Below, piece after piece: positions 34,404-43,530 of a DNA stretch of 64,000 nt (its first letter is position 1; each line of letters begins with the position of its first letter). Position numbers and translations under genes: made by a program. Origin of the DNA: Hyphomicrobiales bacterium (GTDB lineage Bacteria; Pseudomonadota; Alphaproteobacteria; Rhizobiales; Rhizobiaceae); the NCBI GenBank assembly GCA_900469955.1, contig UBYX01000015.1:83601-147600 (forward strand), read 5' to 3'. The notes below the pieces were generated by a model. It had not been told where the DNA came from and made no database searches. It saw only the letters and a program-made list of their open reading frames with translations.

Positions 34404-37388
34404 ATGAAAAAAGGTGATCATCTCTTCCTTATCGACGGCTCCGGCTTCATCTTTCGCGCCTTCCATGCGCTGCCGCCGCTCACACGAAAGTCCGACGGGC
34501 TGCCGATCGGCGCCGTTTCCGGCTTCTGCAATATGCTCTGGAAGCTCCTAACCGACGCGCGCGATACATCCGTCGGCGTCACGCCCACCCATTTCGCCGT
34601 CATCTTCGATTATTCGGCCAAGACCTTCCGCAAGGATCTCTACGACGCCTACAAGGCCAACCGCTCCGCGCCGCCGGAAGAGCTGATCCCGCAGTTCGGC
34701 TTGATCCGGGAAGCGACGCGCGCCTTCAATCTGCCCTGCATCGAGACCGAAGGTTTCGAGGCGGATGATATCATTGCCACCTACGCCAGACAGGCCGAGG
34801 CGATCGGCGCGGACGTGACCATCGTCTCCTCCGACAAGGACCTGATGCAGCTCGTGACGCCGAACGTCCACATGTACGACAGCATGAAGGACAAGCAGAT
34901 CGGCATTCCTGATGTCATCGAAAAATGGGGCGTGCCGCCGGAAAAGATGATCGACCTGCAGGCGATGGTCGGTGATTCCGTTGACAACGTGCCGGGTATC
35001 CCGGGGATCGGCCCGAAGACGGCGGCCCAGCTTCTCGAAGAATTCGGCGACCTCGATGCGCTGCTCGCCCGCGCCGGCGAGATCAAGCAGGTGAAGCGGC
35101 GGGAAAACATCGTCGCCAATGCCGATCTCGCGCGGTTGTCGCGCCGGCTCGTATCGCTGCGGACCGACGTGCCGCTCGACCTGCCGCTCGATGCGCTGGT
35201 GCTGGAGCCGCAGAACGGGCCGAAGCTGATCGGTTTCCTGAAGACCATGGAATTCGGGACGCTCACGCGGCGTGTTGCGGCCGCCTGCGATTGCGACGCG
35301 GACGCCATTGAACCGGCCTTGGTCAAGGTCGAATGGGGCGACGCCGCCCGCGGTCCCGATCTCGACGCCGGATCGGCAGCACCTGCCGATACCGGAGAAG
35401 CAGCGGCCAGTGCGCCCGCCAACAAGGCCAAGGCGCCGGTTGCGAAGGGAACTGATACAGCAACGCCTGCCGAACTTGCCAAGGCTCGTATCGACGCCTT
35501 CGCAAGTGCCAAGCTCGATCCGAGCTGCTACGTGACGATCCGCGACGTGGAAATGCTGGATGACTGGATCAGGGCCGCTCGCGAGACCGGCCTTGTTGCA
35601 TTCGATACGGAAACCACGTCGCTCGATCCGATGCAGGCGGAGCTCGTCGGCTTTTCGCTGGCGCTTGCCGACAATATCGACAGCCCGAGCGGCCTCGATG
35701 TCCGCGCCGCCTATGTTCCGCTCAACCACAAGACCGGTGTGGGCGACCTGCTGGGCGGCGGGCTTGCCGAAAACCAGATCCCGATGCGCGAGGCGCTCGC
35801 CCGGCTGAAGCCGCTGCTGGAAGACCCGGCGGTTCTCAAGGTGGCCCAGAACCTGAAATTCGACTACCTCCTGATGAAACGTCACGGCATCACCGTCGAA
35901 AGCTACGACGACACGATGCTGATGTCCTATGTGCTGGAAGCCGGCAAGGCCAATCATGGCATGGACGCGCTTTCGGAACGCTGGCTGAACCACAAGCCGA
36001 TCACGTTCAAGGACGTCGCCGGCAGCGGCAAGGCCGGGGTGACCTTCGATTTTGTCGATATCGACAAGGCGACGGTCTATGCTTCTGAGGATGCCGACGT
36101 GACGTTGCGGCTCTGGATGGCGCTGAAGCCGCAACTCGCAGCGGCCGGTCTGACGCGGATCTACGAGCGCCTGGAGCGTCCGTTGGTCGCAGTCCTCGCC
36201 CACATGGAAGAGCGCGGCATCACCATCGACCGGCAGATACTTTCCCGCCTTTCCGGCGAGCTGGCTCAGAGGGCCGCTGCCTTCGAGGACGAGATCTATA
36301 CGCTGGCCGGGGAGAGGTTCACGATCGGCTCGCCAAAACAGCTCGGCGACATCCTGTTCGGCAAGATGGGCCTTCCGGGTGGCGCCAAGACGAAGACCGG
36401 CCAGTGGTCGACTTCCGCAAGCGTTCTGGAGGATCTTGCCGCCGTCGGGCATGAGCTTCCGCGCAAGATCGTCGACTGGCGCCAGCTCACCAAGCTGAAG
36501 TCGACCTATACGGATGCATTGCCGGGTTATGTCCACCCGCAGACCAAGCGTGTTCACACCTGCTATTCGCTGGCGTCCACGACGACCGGCCGGCTGTCGT
36601 CGTCGGAGCCGAACCTGCAGAACATCCCCGTCCGCACCGCCGAAGGCCGGAAGATCCGCACCGCCTTCATCTCGACGCCCGGCCACAAGCTGGTCTCGGC
36701 CGACTACAGCCAGATCGAACTGCGGGTGCTCGCCCATGTGGCGGACATCCCGCAGCTCCGCCAGGCCTTTTCGGATGGTGTCGACATTCATGCCATGACG
36801 GCGTCCGAAATGTTCGGCGTGCCGGTGGAGGGGATGCCGAGCGAGGTTCGTCGCCGCGCCAAGGCGATCAATTTCGGCATCATCTACGGGATTTCCGCCT
36901 TTGGCCTAGCAAACCAGCTCAGCATCGAGCGGTCGGAAGCCGGCGACTACATCAAGAAGTATTTCGAACGGTTCCCGGGCATCCGCGACTATATGGAAAG
37001 CACGAAGAATTTCGCCCGCGAGAACGGCTATGTGGAGACGATCTTCGGCCGGCGCGCCCACTACCCGGAGATCAAGTCTTCCAATCCTTCGGTGCGAGCC
37101 TTCAACGAACGGGCTTCCATCAATGCGCCGATCCAAGGCTCGGCGGCCGATATCATCCGCCGGGCCATGGTGAAGATGGAGCCGGCGCTCGCCAATGCCG
37201 GCCTCTCGGCTCGCATGCTGCTGCAGGTGCACGACGAATTGATCTTCGAGGTAGAAGACGACGAAGTGGAGCGCGCGCTACCCGTGATCGTCTCGACCAT
37301 GGAACAGGCTGCCATGCCTGCGATTGCCATGAGGGTACCGCTGAAGGTCGATGCGCGGGCGGCGACCAATTGGGACGAGGCGCATTGA
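34404..37388 (+). CDS. polA: DNA polymerase I
   Basis: PolA (994 aa) carries all three activities. The 5'-3' flap exonuclease is at about residues 1-300 (EADDIIATYA, GDSVDNVPGIPGIG). The 3'-5' exonuclease begins near 395 with FDTETTSLDP, so its metal-binding Asp and Glu are intact. The polymerase domain has motif A DYSQIELRVLAH, motif B RRRAKAINFGIIYG and motif C QVHDELIFEVE. An Ala-rich linker near 320-350 separates the exonucleases. The ATG at 34404 lacks a strong ribosome site. A TTG four codons upstream is an alternative. Confidence 0.97.
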   Translation: MKKGDHLFLIDGSGFIFRAFHALPPLTRKSDGLPIGAVSGFCNMLWKLLTDARDTSVGVTPTHFAVIFDYSAKTFRKDLYDAYKANRSAPPEELIPQFGLIREATRAFNLPCIETEGFEADDIIATYARQAEAIGADVTIVSSDKDLMQLVTPNVHMYDSMKDKQIGIPDVIEKWGVPPEKMIDLQAMVGDSVDNVPGIPGIGPKTAAQLLEEFGDLDALLARAGEIKQVKRRENIVANADLARLSRRLVSLRTDVPLDLPLDALVLEPQNGPKLIGFLKTMEFGTLTRRVAAACDCDADAIEPALVKVEWGDAARGPDLDAGSAAPADTGEAAASAPANKAKAPVAKGTDTATPAELAKARIDAFASAKLDPSCYVTIRDVEMLDDWIRAARETGLVAFDTETTSLDPMQAELVGFSLALADNIDSPSGLDVRAAYVPLNHKTGVGDLLGGGLAENQIPMREALARLKPLLEDPAVLKVAQNLKFDYLLMKRHGITVESYDDTMLMSYVLEAGKANHGMDALSERWLNHKPITFKDVAGSGKAGVTFDFVDIDKATVYASEDADVTLRLWMALKPQLAAAGLTRIYERLERPLVAVLAHMEERGITIDRQILSRLSGELAQRAAAFEDEIYTLAGERFTIGSPKQLGDILFGKMGLPGGAKTKTGQWSTSASVLEDLAAVGHELPRKIVDWRQLTKLKSTYTDALPGYVHPQTKRVHTCYSLASTTTGRLSSSEPNLQNIPVRTAEGRKIRTAFISTPGHKLVSADYSQIELRVLAHVADIPQLRQAFSDGVDIHAMTASEMFGVPVEGMPSEVRRRAKAINFGIIYGISAFGLANQLSIERSEAGDYIKKYFERFPGIRDYMESTKNFARENGYVETIFGRRAHYPEIKSSNPSVRAFNERASINAPIQGSAADIIRRAMVKMEPALANAGLSARMLLQVHDELIFEVEDDEVERALPVIVSTMEQAAMPAIAMRVPLKVDARAATNWDEAH

Positions 37389-37393
37389 CCGGC

Positions 37394-37687
37394 TCAATTT
37401 TCCTTGGGGTAAAGGGATAGAAGCGCCGTGGACAACAACTCGTCGGCATAGGAGCAGGCGGTCAGCCGGGCGTCGGATGGCATGCTCATTTCCTCGCAGC
37501 GCTGTCGCACGGTTTCCATGATCAGATTCGTGATGCCGCGGGCATATTCGACATCCGCATTGTCGGAGGTGTCCATGGCAAGTGCGAGCGCGGTCATGGA
37601 AACGATCTCGAGCACCACCACGCGGGCCTCGAGGTCGGCAATCGCTACCGCTTCCCGGTTTTCGTCACGCGGTTTGATCTGGTTCAT
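37394..37687 (-). CDS. Hypothetical protein (97 aa)
   Basis: This mostly helical, acidic protein begins MNQIKPRDENREAVAIADLE and contains a hydrophobic stretch VVVLEIVSMTALALAM that may be a buried or membrane-associated helix. Two cysteines occur in the C-terminal half. I recognise no domain. It is convergent with polA, whose stop is six bases away. Confidence 0.7.
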   Translation of the reverse strand: MNQIKPRDENREAVAIADLEARVVVLEIVSMTALALAMDTSDNADVEYARGITNLIMETVRQRCEEMSMPSDARLTACSYADELLSTALLSLYPKEN

Positions 37688-37768
37688 ACTTTTCCTCGTG
37701 TTACATTAGGAAAAGCAAATAGAGCCGACGGGGAGACTTTAAAGCGCCGGGCGGGGGTTTTCGCCGAA

Positions 37769-38356
37769 TTATCTTGCAGCCGGCAAGCAGCCTTGGAGCG
37801 CTTCGACCATCGCCTGGCCGGACGTTTCGAGCGAACCGCTGTTGTCGATCGTCATCACCCGATAGTCACCGGCGACGGCAAGAGAACTGCGCTCCAGCCG
37901 GCGAAGTATGTCTGCCTTCGTCTCCCGTCCGCGAGCCGCCAGACGCGCGGCGAGAACATCCGGGCTGGCGGTCACGTTTATCACGAAAAGGGACGGGTAG
38001 ACGGCCTTGAAGCGACTGAGGGCCGAGCGGGAACCGTTGGCGACGACAAGCTGGCCGCGATCAACCGCGGCTTTCGTCTCTGCGGGAATGCCATAGCGCA
38101 GTCCGTGGGCTCCCCAGGATACGGCAAAACGGCCGGTATTTTCCAGCATTTCGAACGTTTCTTCGGAAACGGCATCATGGTCTTCGCCGCCAGCTGCCCC
38201 ATCGCGCGTGATGACACGGCGGACGAAAAGGACATCCTCCCGGCCCGCGAAATGCTGCGCCGCATAGGCCATGAGCGTGTCCTTGCCGGCGCCGCTCGGA
38301 CCGACCACCACGACCATCGCGCCGGAAGGTCCTGTTTCTGTCGGTCGCGCGTCCAT
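37769..38356 (-). CDS. phnN: Ribose 1,5-bisphosphate phosphokinase PhnN
   Basis: PhnN (195 aa) phosphorylates ribose 1,5-bisphosphate to PRPP, the last step of the C-P lyase pathway. The P-loop GPSGAGKDTL near residue 18 and the guanylate-kinase-like fold match. Its start overlaps the phnM stop (TGATG), and it is the last gene of the phn cluster. Confidence 0.94.
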   Translation of the reverse strand: MDARPTETGPSGAMVVVVGPSGAGKDTLMAYAAQHFAGREDVLFVRRVITRDGAAGGEDHDAVSEETFEMLENTGRFAVSWGAHGLRYGIPAETKAAVDRGQLVVANGSRSALSRFKAVYPSLFVINVTASPDVLAARLAARGRETKADILRRLERSSLAVAGDYRVMTIDNSGSLETSGQAMVEALQGCLPAAR

Positions 38357-39495
38357 CAGGCGACCCGTTTGCCTTCACGCCAGACCGCGCGGACCACCGG
38401 GACGCCCTGCTTGCGGTGGACGCGCACCAGATCCGCACGCAGGCCCGCCTCTATCCGGCCGCGGTCGTTGAGGCCGACGGTCCGGGCAGGGGTCGCGGTC
38501 ACCATGGCAAGTGCTTTCGGCAAGGAAACACCTTCAACGTCATCGGCAAGCACGAATGGCGCATGCAGGAGACTGAGCGGCACGTAGTCGGAGGAAAGCA
38601 CGTCGAGCACGCCGCGTTCGGCAAGGTCGCGGGCCGCGATATTGCCGGAATGGGACTTGCCGCGCACGATGTTCGGCGCCCCCATCAACACGCTCATGCC
38701 CGCTTCGTGCGAAGCCTTGGCCGCATCGAAACTGGTCGGAAATTCCGCCAGCCGTACGCCATTGCCGATCGCCTCGTCCACGTGAGCCAAGGTGGCGTCG
38801 TCGTGGCTGGCGACCGTAATGCCGCGCTCGGCGCAGACCTTTGAGATCGCAAGGCGGTGCGGGGTCGAGTTGCGTGCAGACTCTTCCTGCCGCTTGGCGA
38901 TGAACTTCGCAAAGGCCTCGTCGGTCAGGCCCCGCTTCTTCTTGTAGTAGAAGACGTACTGATCCATGGTCTGGAACTGGCGCTGGCCGGGCGCGTGATC
39001 CATCAGCGAGACGAGCCGGACATACGGGTCATCCTCGAAATCCACGAAGTGTTCGAGCACGTTGTCGGCCGAGACCTCGCAGCGCAGGTGGATAAGGTGC
39101 TCCGAGCGCAGGCGGCCCTCCTGGCTTGCGGTGTGGATGGCGTCGGCCATCTCGCGCATTTCACCCCTGACAAAGCCTCCGTCCTCGTCCGCACCCATAC
39201 GAAGGCAATCGAAGACGGTGGTGATGCCCGAAGTGGCCACCTGCGCGTCGTGGGCCTGAATTGCGGCGATCGTATTCCAGCGCACGCCGGGACGCGGGGA
39301 GTAATGCTGTTCCAGATGGTCGGTGTGCAGTTCCACGAGGCCCGGGATCAGGTAGTCGCCCTCGAAATCCTCCCCTGTGCGTGTGAGGCCTTCGGAAATG
39401 TCGACGAGTTTCCCGTCGCGAATCTGGACGGAGCCGTGGATCACGCTGTCCTCCAGCACGATACGGGCATTGGCGAGCACGAGTTCGGCGGTCAT
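38356..39495 (-). CDS. phnM: Alpha-D-ribose 1-methylphosphonate 5-triphosphate diphosphatase PhnM
   Basis: PhnM (379 aa) is an amidohydrolase-fold metal enzyme that removes pyrophosphate from RPnTP to give the substrate of PhnJ. The metal-binding LVELHTDHLEQH motif near residue 55, SHDDATLAHVDEA and the C-terminal VHRKQGVPVVRAVWREGKRV are family features. The start overlaps the stop of the DUF1045 gene by four bases. Confidence 0.95.
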   Translation of the reverse strand: MTAELVLANARIVLEDSVIHGSVQIRDGKLVDISEGLTRTGEDFEGDYLIPGLVELHTDHLEQHYSPRPGVRWNTIAAIQAHDAQVATSGITTVFDCLRMGADEDGGFVRGEMREMADAIHTASQEGRLRSEHLIHLRCEVSADNVLEHFVDFEDDPYVRLVSLMDHAPGQRQFQTMDQYVFYYKKKRGLTDEAFAKFIAKRQEESARNSTPHRLAISKVCAERGITVASHDDATLAHVDEAIGNGVRLAEFPTSFDAAKASHEAGMSVLMGAPNIVRGKSHSGNIAARDLAERGVLDVLSSDYVPLSLLHAPFVLADDVEGVSLPKALAMVTATPARTVGLNDRGRIEAGLRADLVRVHRKQGVPVVRAVWREGKRVA

Positions 39496-40205
39496 GAGGC
39501 AATCTTTCTGTTTGCGGAGCTGCGCGCCAGCGGGAACCAGCGGTGAACATGGAAGGGCGCGCCGCGCGACGGTTCGATGAAGAGCGCAAGCCCATCGATG
39601 GCCAGCGCCGAATGAGCAAACGCGGCAAATCGGCGGTCTAGCTCAAGGCGCATGGCAGGGGCCTGGTCAGGCGGAACCTGGCCGGTGAGCGTCATATGAA
39701 ATCGGAATTCGTCCATGACATAGGGATAACCCCAGCGGTCGAGATTGGCGCGCTGGGCGGCGCTCAGGTTTTCGGGCTTGCGCCGAGCGATATCTGCATC
39801 CGTGAGCGGGGCGCGGAACGGTTCGAATTCTTCGACCGTCCTGGCCGCGAAATGTTGTAGCTCGGGATAGATCGTATCTGGTACAAGCGCAAAGAAACGC
39901 CCCAACTGACCAATGATGACGTTTGGAATTTCGAAAGCCGACGTGTCGGCGGTGAACCGTTCAATGGCGGCGATCAGTTCCGGCTCGGTGCGATCCGGAT
40001 TGAGTTCGAAGGGGGCCTTCAGCGTCGCGTGGAAACCATAGCGGCGCGGATCGGCCGTCAGCGCATGGACCGTCTCCTTTGGCAGTCCGTCCACATCGGG
40101 CGTCGGAAATAATTCTCCGCTGAAGGCATCGCGTCCGAGCCAATGCGACGCCATCCTCGTCAGCGGACGGTTTTCATCGGGCGAAAAATAGAGAGCGTAG
40201 CGCAA
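39492..40205 (-). CDS. DUF1045 phosphonate operon protein (2H phosphoesterase type)
   Basis: This 237-aa protein belongs to the DUF1045 family that occurs in C-P lyase operons. Two H-x-T/S motifs (FHATLKAPFEL near residue 58 and FHMTLTGQVP near 168) are the catalytic pairs of the 2H phosphoesterase superfamily, whose members open cyclic phosphates. No PhnP-like gene is in the window, so this protein may hydrolyse 5-phosphoribosyl 1,2-cyclic phosphate in its place. That is inference. It overlaps phnM by four bases. Confidence 0.88.
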   Translation of the reverse strand: MRYALYFSPDENRPLTRMASHWLGRDAFSGELFPTPDVDGLPKETVHALTADPRRYGFHATLKAPFELNPDRTEPELIAAIERFTADTSAFEIPNVIIGQLGRFFALVPDTIYPELQHFAARTVEEFEPFRAPLTDADIARRKPENLSAAQRANLDRWGYPYVMDEFRFHMTLTGQVPPDQAPAMRLELDRRFAAFAHSALAIDGLALFIEPSRGAPFHVHRWFPLARSSANRKIAS

Positions 40206-40307
40206 GGCAGGATCCAGGAATCAGGAGGGGCGATGGAAGACTAGCCTGTCGGTATGCCCCGATACAGGACCTCGGCTAAAAGATTTCCGTGACATAATGA
40301 TGATGCG

Positions 40308-40922
40308 TCAGCCGTGGCGGAGGAGGAATTCTTCCGCTGAAAGCGCCCGGAAATCATCGAGCGCGGCTCTGAGTTTCAGATGGTCCCAGTCCCACCATGC
40401 AAGCCGTTCCATTGCCTCGCCTATCTCCTTTGTAAAGCGTTCCCGGATAAGCTTTGCCGGTACGCCGCCGACGATTGCATAGGCGGGGACATCCTTGGAA
40501 ACGACCGCGCCGGCACCGATCACGGCGCCATTGCCGACGGTCACGCCCGGCAGCACCGTCGCTCCGTGCCCGATCCACACGTCATGGCCTATGACGACGC
40601 GATGGTCGCGGCGCCATGCGAAGAAATCTTCCTCGTTTTCCGCATCATCCCAGTAGTTCGCGGCGCGATAGGTGAAATGATGCAGCGTCGCGCGCCATGT
40701 CGGATGGTTGGTGGCATTGATACGCACGGACGCCGCCATATTGACGAACTTGCCGATCGTCGCGCACCAGACCGAACCATCCTGCATGATGTAGGAATAG
40801 TCGCCGATCTCCGCCTCATCGATGCGGCAGCGTTCCGAGACTTCCGTGTAGCGGCCGAGCTTGGAGTTGTTGACGCGCGCGCTTGGGTGGATCGTGGGAT
40901 CAAGACCGACCTTGACACTCAT
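40308..40922 (-). CDS. Phosphonate-operon left-handed beta-helix acyltransferase
   Basis: This 204-aa hexapeptide-repeat protein of the XAT/CatB acetyltransferase type is regularly found in rhizobial phn operons. Imperfect hexapeptides ([14 protein letters not shown]... and [22 protein letters not shown]) form the helix, with an extended loop around 70-115 containing the likely catalytic histidine. It may acetylate aminoalkylphosphonates, as PhnO does in E. coli by a different fold. It overlaps phnL by four bases. The 100-base gap to the DUF1045 gene shows no obvious promoter. Confidence 0.85.
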   Translation of the reverse strand: MSVKVGLDPTIHPSARVNNSKLGRYTEVSERCRIDEAEIGDYSYIMQDGSVWCATIGKFVNMAASVRINATNHPTWRATLHHFTYRAANYWDDAENEEDFFAWRRDHRVVIGHDVWIGHGATVLPGVTVGNGAVIGAGAVVSKDVPAYAIVGGVPAKLIRERFTKEIGEAMERLAWWDWDHLKLRAALDDFRALSAEEFLLRHG

Positions 40923-41626
40923 GCCGCGGCCTTTCGCGGTGAAAAGCGCGTAACGTCGAGAATGCGGTCCGCAACTGCCTCACGGACTTCCTCGTCATGG
41001 AAAATTCCAAGAAGCGCCACGCCTTCGCGCTTCTTTTCGGCGATCATATCCACCACCACCCGCCGGTTCACCGCATCGAGCGATGCGGTCGGTTCATCGA
41101 GGAGAAGGATGCTGTGGCTGGTGATGAAGCCGCGCGCGATGTTGACCCGTTGCTGTTCGCCCCCCGAGAAGGTGGCGGGCGGCAAGCTCCAGAGTTCGCG
41201 CGGCAGGTTGAGCCTTGCGAGCAGATCGGAAGCCTTCACCTTTGCCTCCGGCGCTTGGATTCCGCGGGCGACAAGCGGTTCGGCGACGACGTCAAGGGCC
41301 GCAACGCGCGGGACGGTGCGCAGGAATTGGCTGACATAACCCAGGGTATGACGGCGGACGTCGATAGTGGTGCGAGGATCGGCGCTTGCGATATCGACGA
41401 GCCTGTCTTTGTGGCTGACGAGGATCTGACCCGCATCGACCGCGTAGTTGCCGTAGAGCATCTTGAGTATCGAGCTTTTGCCGATACCGGAGGGTCCGCC
41501 CAAAACGACGCATTCGCCGCTTGCAACGGAGAAGCTTACATCGTTGACGACCGGCAGCTTGATGCGGTCACGCAGATGCATGGTGAAGCTTTTGAAGACT
41601 TCTGAAACGACGAGGGGGGTGGCCAT
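40919..41626 (-). CDS. phnL: C-P lyase complex ATP-binding protein PhnL
   Basis: PhnL (235 aa) is an ABC-type ATPase that associates with the C-P lyase core rather than with a membrane transporter. Walker [11 protein letters not shown] is near residue 40, signature [14 protein letters not shown] near 148 and Walker [13 protein letters not shown] near 170. It follows phnK by 13 bases. Confidence 0.94.
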   Translation of the reverse strand: MATPLVVSEVFKSFTMHLRDRIKLPVVNDVSFSVASGECVVLGGPSGIGKSSILKMLYGNYAVDAGQILVSHKDRLVDIASADPRTTIDVRRHTLGYVSQFLRTVPRVAALDVVAEPLVARGIQAPEAKVKASDLLARLNLPRELWSLPPATFSGGEQQRVNIARGFITSHSILLLDEPTASLDAVNRRVVVDMIAEKKREGVALLGIFHDEEVREAVADRILDVTRFSPRKAAA

Positions 41627-41639
41627 CGCAATATCTCCC

Positions 41640-42449
41640 TCAGACCTGCAGGATCGAAGAAACGAGAAGCTGGGTGTAAGGCTCCCGCGGGTCGTCGAGC
41701 ACCCGGTCGGTCAGCCCGTGTTCGATCACATGCCCGTCCTTCATCACCATCATCCGGTGGGAAAGCAGGCGGGCGACTGCCAGGTCATGCGTGACCACGA
41801 TGGCGGAAAGCCCGAGATCGTTGACGAGGCCGCGGACAAGGTCGAGCAGGCGCGCCTGGACCGACACGTCGAGACCGCCGGTCGGTTCGTCCATGAACAC
41901 CAGGCGAGGGCTCGTGACGAGATTGCGGGCGATCTGCAGGCGCTGGCGCATGCCGCCTGAAAAGGCGCGGGGCTGGTCGTCGATACGGTCGGTGCCGATC
42001 TCGACGCGGGTGAGCCAGTCATTGGCGGTGGCGCGGATATTGCCGTAGTGCCGGTCGCCCACCGCCATCAGCCGTTCGCCGACATTGGCGCCGGCGGACA
42101 CCGTCATGCGCAGTCCGTCGGCCGGGTTCTGGTGGACGAAGCCCCAGTCGGTGCGCATCAGGAAACGGCGTTCCGCCTCGCTCATATGGTAGAGGTCGCG
42201 GAAATTGCCGTCGCGCATGCGGTATTCGACACTGCCGGTCGTCGGCATAAGCCGGGTCGACAGGCAGTTGAGAAGCGTCGTTTTGCCGGAGCCGGACTCG
42301 CCGACGATAGCCAGCACCTCACCGGGCCAGAGCTCGAAAGAGACATCCTTGCAACCGATGCGGCTGCCATAGAATTTCGAAACGCCGCTGACTTTGAGAA
42401 GAGGGGTGTCGGTCGCGGCCTGTAGTTCTTGATTGTCAGGGTTACTCAC
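41640..42449 (-). CDS. phnK: C-P lyase complex ATP-binding protein PhnK
   Basis: PhnK (269 aa) docks on PhnJ in the C-P lyase core. Walker [10 protein letters not shown] is near residue 52, the ABC signature is unusual (FSGGMRQRLQIARN) but intact, and Walker B LVFMDEPTGGLD is near 172. There is no adjacent permease. The start overlaps phnJ by four bases. Confidence 0.95.
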   Translation of the reverse strand: MSNPDNQELQAATDTPLLKVSGVSKFYGSRIGCKDVSFELWPGEVLAIVGESGSGKTTLLNCLSTRLMPTTGSVEYRMRDGNFRDLYHMSEAERRFLMRTDWGFVHQNPADGLRMTVSAGANVGERLMAVGDRHYGNIRATANDWLTRVEIGTDRIDDQPRAFSGGMRQRLQIARNLVTSPRLVFMDEPTGGLDVSVQARLLDLVRGLVNDLGLSAIVVTHDLAVARLLSHRMMVMKDGHVIEHGLTDRVLDDPREPYTQLLVSSILQV

Positions 42450-43327
42450 TCCGCCGCCTCCTTGTTCTGCGCCAGCATCTCGCCGGCGTGCCCGTGTTCG
42501 CGACGGTCCTCGCAGTGATCGGTATCGGAACAGACGAACATGCGGCCGCCTTTGTCGTCGAGCACCACTTCATCGAGATACACCCCCTGAGCGCCGCAGA
42601 GCGCGCAGGGTTGTTCGAATTTCTGGATTTCGAAGGGATAGTCTTCGAAATCGAGGCTCACTACCTCTGTGTAAGGAGGCACGGCGTAGATACGCTTTTC
42701 GCGCCCTGCGCCGAAAAGCTGCAAGGCTTCCGACATATGCATTTTTGGATTGTCGAATTTCGGCGTCGGCGAAGGATCCATGACATAGCGGCCGGCAACC
42801 TTGACCGGATAGGCATAGGTCTTGGAGATGCGGCCGTTATGGGCGATGTCCTCGTAGAGCTTCACATGCATGAGGCCGTATTCTTCGAGCGCATGCATCT
42901 TGCGCGTCTCGGTTTCGCGCGGCTCGAGGAAGCGCAAGGGTTCCGGGATCGGCACCTGGTAGACGAGCACCTGGCCTTCCGCAAGTTTCTGCTCGGGAAT
43001 GCGGTGGCGCGTCTGGATGATCGTCGCATCCTTTGTGTGGGTGGTCACGGCGACATTGGCGACCTTCTGAAAGAAGGCGCGGATCGAGACCGCATTGGTC
43101 GTGTCGTCGGCGCCCTGATCGATCACTTTCAGCACGTCTTCCGGCCCGATGATCGAGGCTGTGACCTGCACGCCGCCCGTACCCCAGCCATAAGGCATCG
43201 GCATCTCGCGGGAGGCGAAAGGCACCTGGTAACCGGGGATGGCGATCGCCTTGAGAATCGCGCGGCGGATCATGCGCTTCGTCTGCTCGTCGAGATAGGC
43301 GAAGTTGTAGGTGGCGAGGTCCGTCAT
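42446..43327 (-). CDS. phnJ: Alpha-D-ribose 1-methylphosphonate 5-phosphate C-P lyase PhnJ
   Basis: PhnJ (293 aa) is the radical SAM enzyme that breaks the carbon-phosphorus bond. The four cysteines are at C241, C244, C266 and C272 (CALC...VCSDTDHC), the same spacing and numbering as in the E. coli enzyme. The glycine that carries the radical (G32, in IPGYQVPF) is also present. The enzyme therefore looks fully functional. It starts with an ATG that overlaps the end of a small ORF filling the gap to phnI. Confidence 0.97.
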   Translation of the reverse strand: MTDLATYNFAYLDEQTKRMIRRAILKAIAIPGYQVPFASREMPMPYGWGTGGVQVTASIIGPEDVLKVIDQGADDTTNAVSIRAFFQKVANVAVTTHTKDATIIQTRHRIPEQKLAEGQVLVYQVPIPEPLRFLEPRETETRKMHALEEYGLMHVKLYEDIAHNGRISKTYAYPVKVAGRYVMDPSPTPKFDNPKMHMSEALQLFGAGREKRIYAVPPYTEVVSLDFEDYPFEIQKFEQPCALCGAQGVYLDEVVLDDKGGRMFVCSDTDHCEDRREHGHAGEMLAQNKEAAE

Positions 43328-43530
43328 GTACGGTTACCTTTGAGCAATTGGGAGGGCATTTCATAGGATTCAGCGTCGAGACGCTCTCGAGCATCGTGCT
43401 CTTCGGCCTTATCGCGCTCCCGCTCATCTACCGCGCAATCTTTAGTCCGGAAAAGGGCAGCAGCAGCTTCGATCTGGATGGCGGCGATGGAGACGGCGGC
43501 GGCTGAAGGATGTCCGGCGATTTCGATCAT
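43324..43530 (-). CDS. Small ORF (68 aa) in frame with the phn operon, doubtful
   Basis: This minus-strand ORF begins with an ATG overlapping the phnI stop (ATGA) and ends overlapping the phnJ start in the same way, so by position it looks translationally coupled in the operon. Its composition is odd: an Ala/Ile-rich first third, then a highly charged stretch DERERDKAEEHDARERLDAE. I recognise no domain. The competing plus-strand ORF at 43363-43506 looks more protein-like. One of the two is probably a shadow. Confidence 0.35.
   Translation of the reverse strand: MIEIAGHPSAAAVSIAAIQIEAAAALFRTKDCAVDERERDKAEEHDARERLDAESYEMPSQLLKGNRT
43363..43506 (+). CDS. Putative small membrane protein (47 codons) with ATA start
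   Basis: Opposite the phn operon, a plus-strand frame encodes a single membrane helix (SSIVLFGLIALPLIYRAIF), then a charged turn SPEKGSSS and a Gly/Asp tail FDLDGGDGDGGG ending at TGA 43504-43506. Small rhizobial membrane peptides with this helix plus Gly/Asp tail exist, which makes it more natural than the antisense ORF. A GGGAGGG ribosome site (43350-43356) is six bases from an ATA, not an ATG. An in-frame TTG at 43348 is the only common alternative start. It may be a decayed or unusually initiated gene. Confidence 0.5.
   Translation: MGFSVETLSSIVLFGLIALPLIYRAIFSPEKGSSSFDLDGGDGDGGG

Noticed and set aside
34548..36791. 747-aa minus-strand frame opposite polA
   Set aside because: It is the antisense of a GC-rich gene with strong third-position bias. 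PolA on the plus strand has all conserved motifs.
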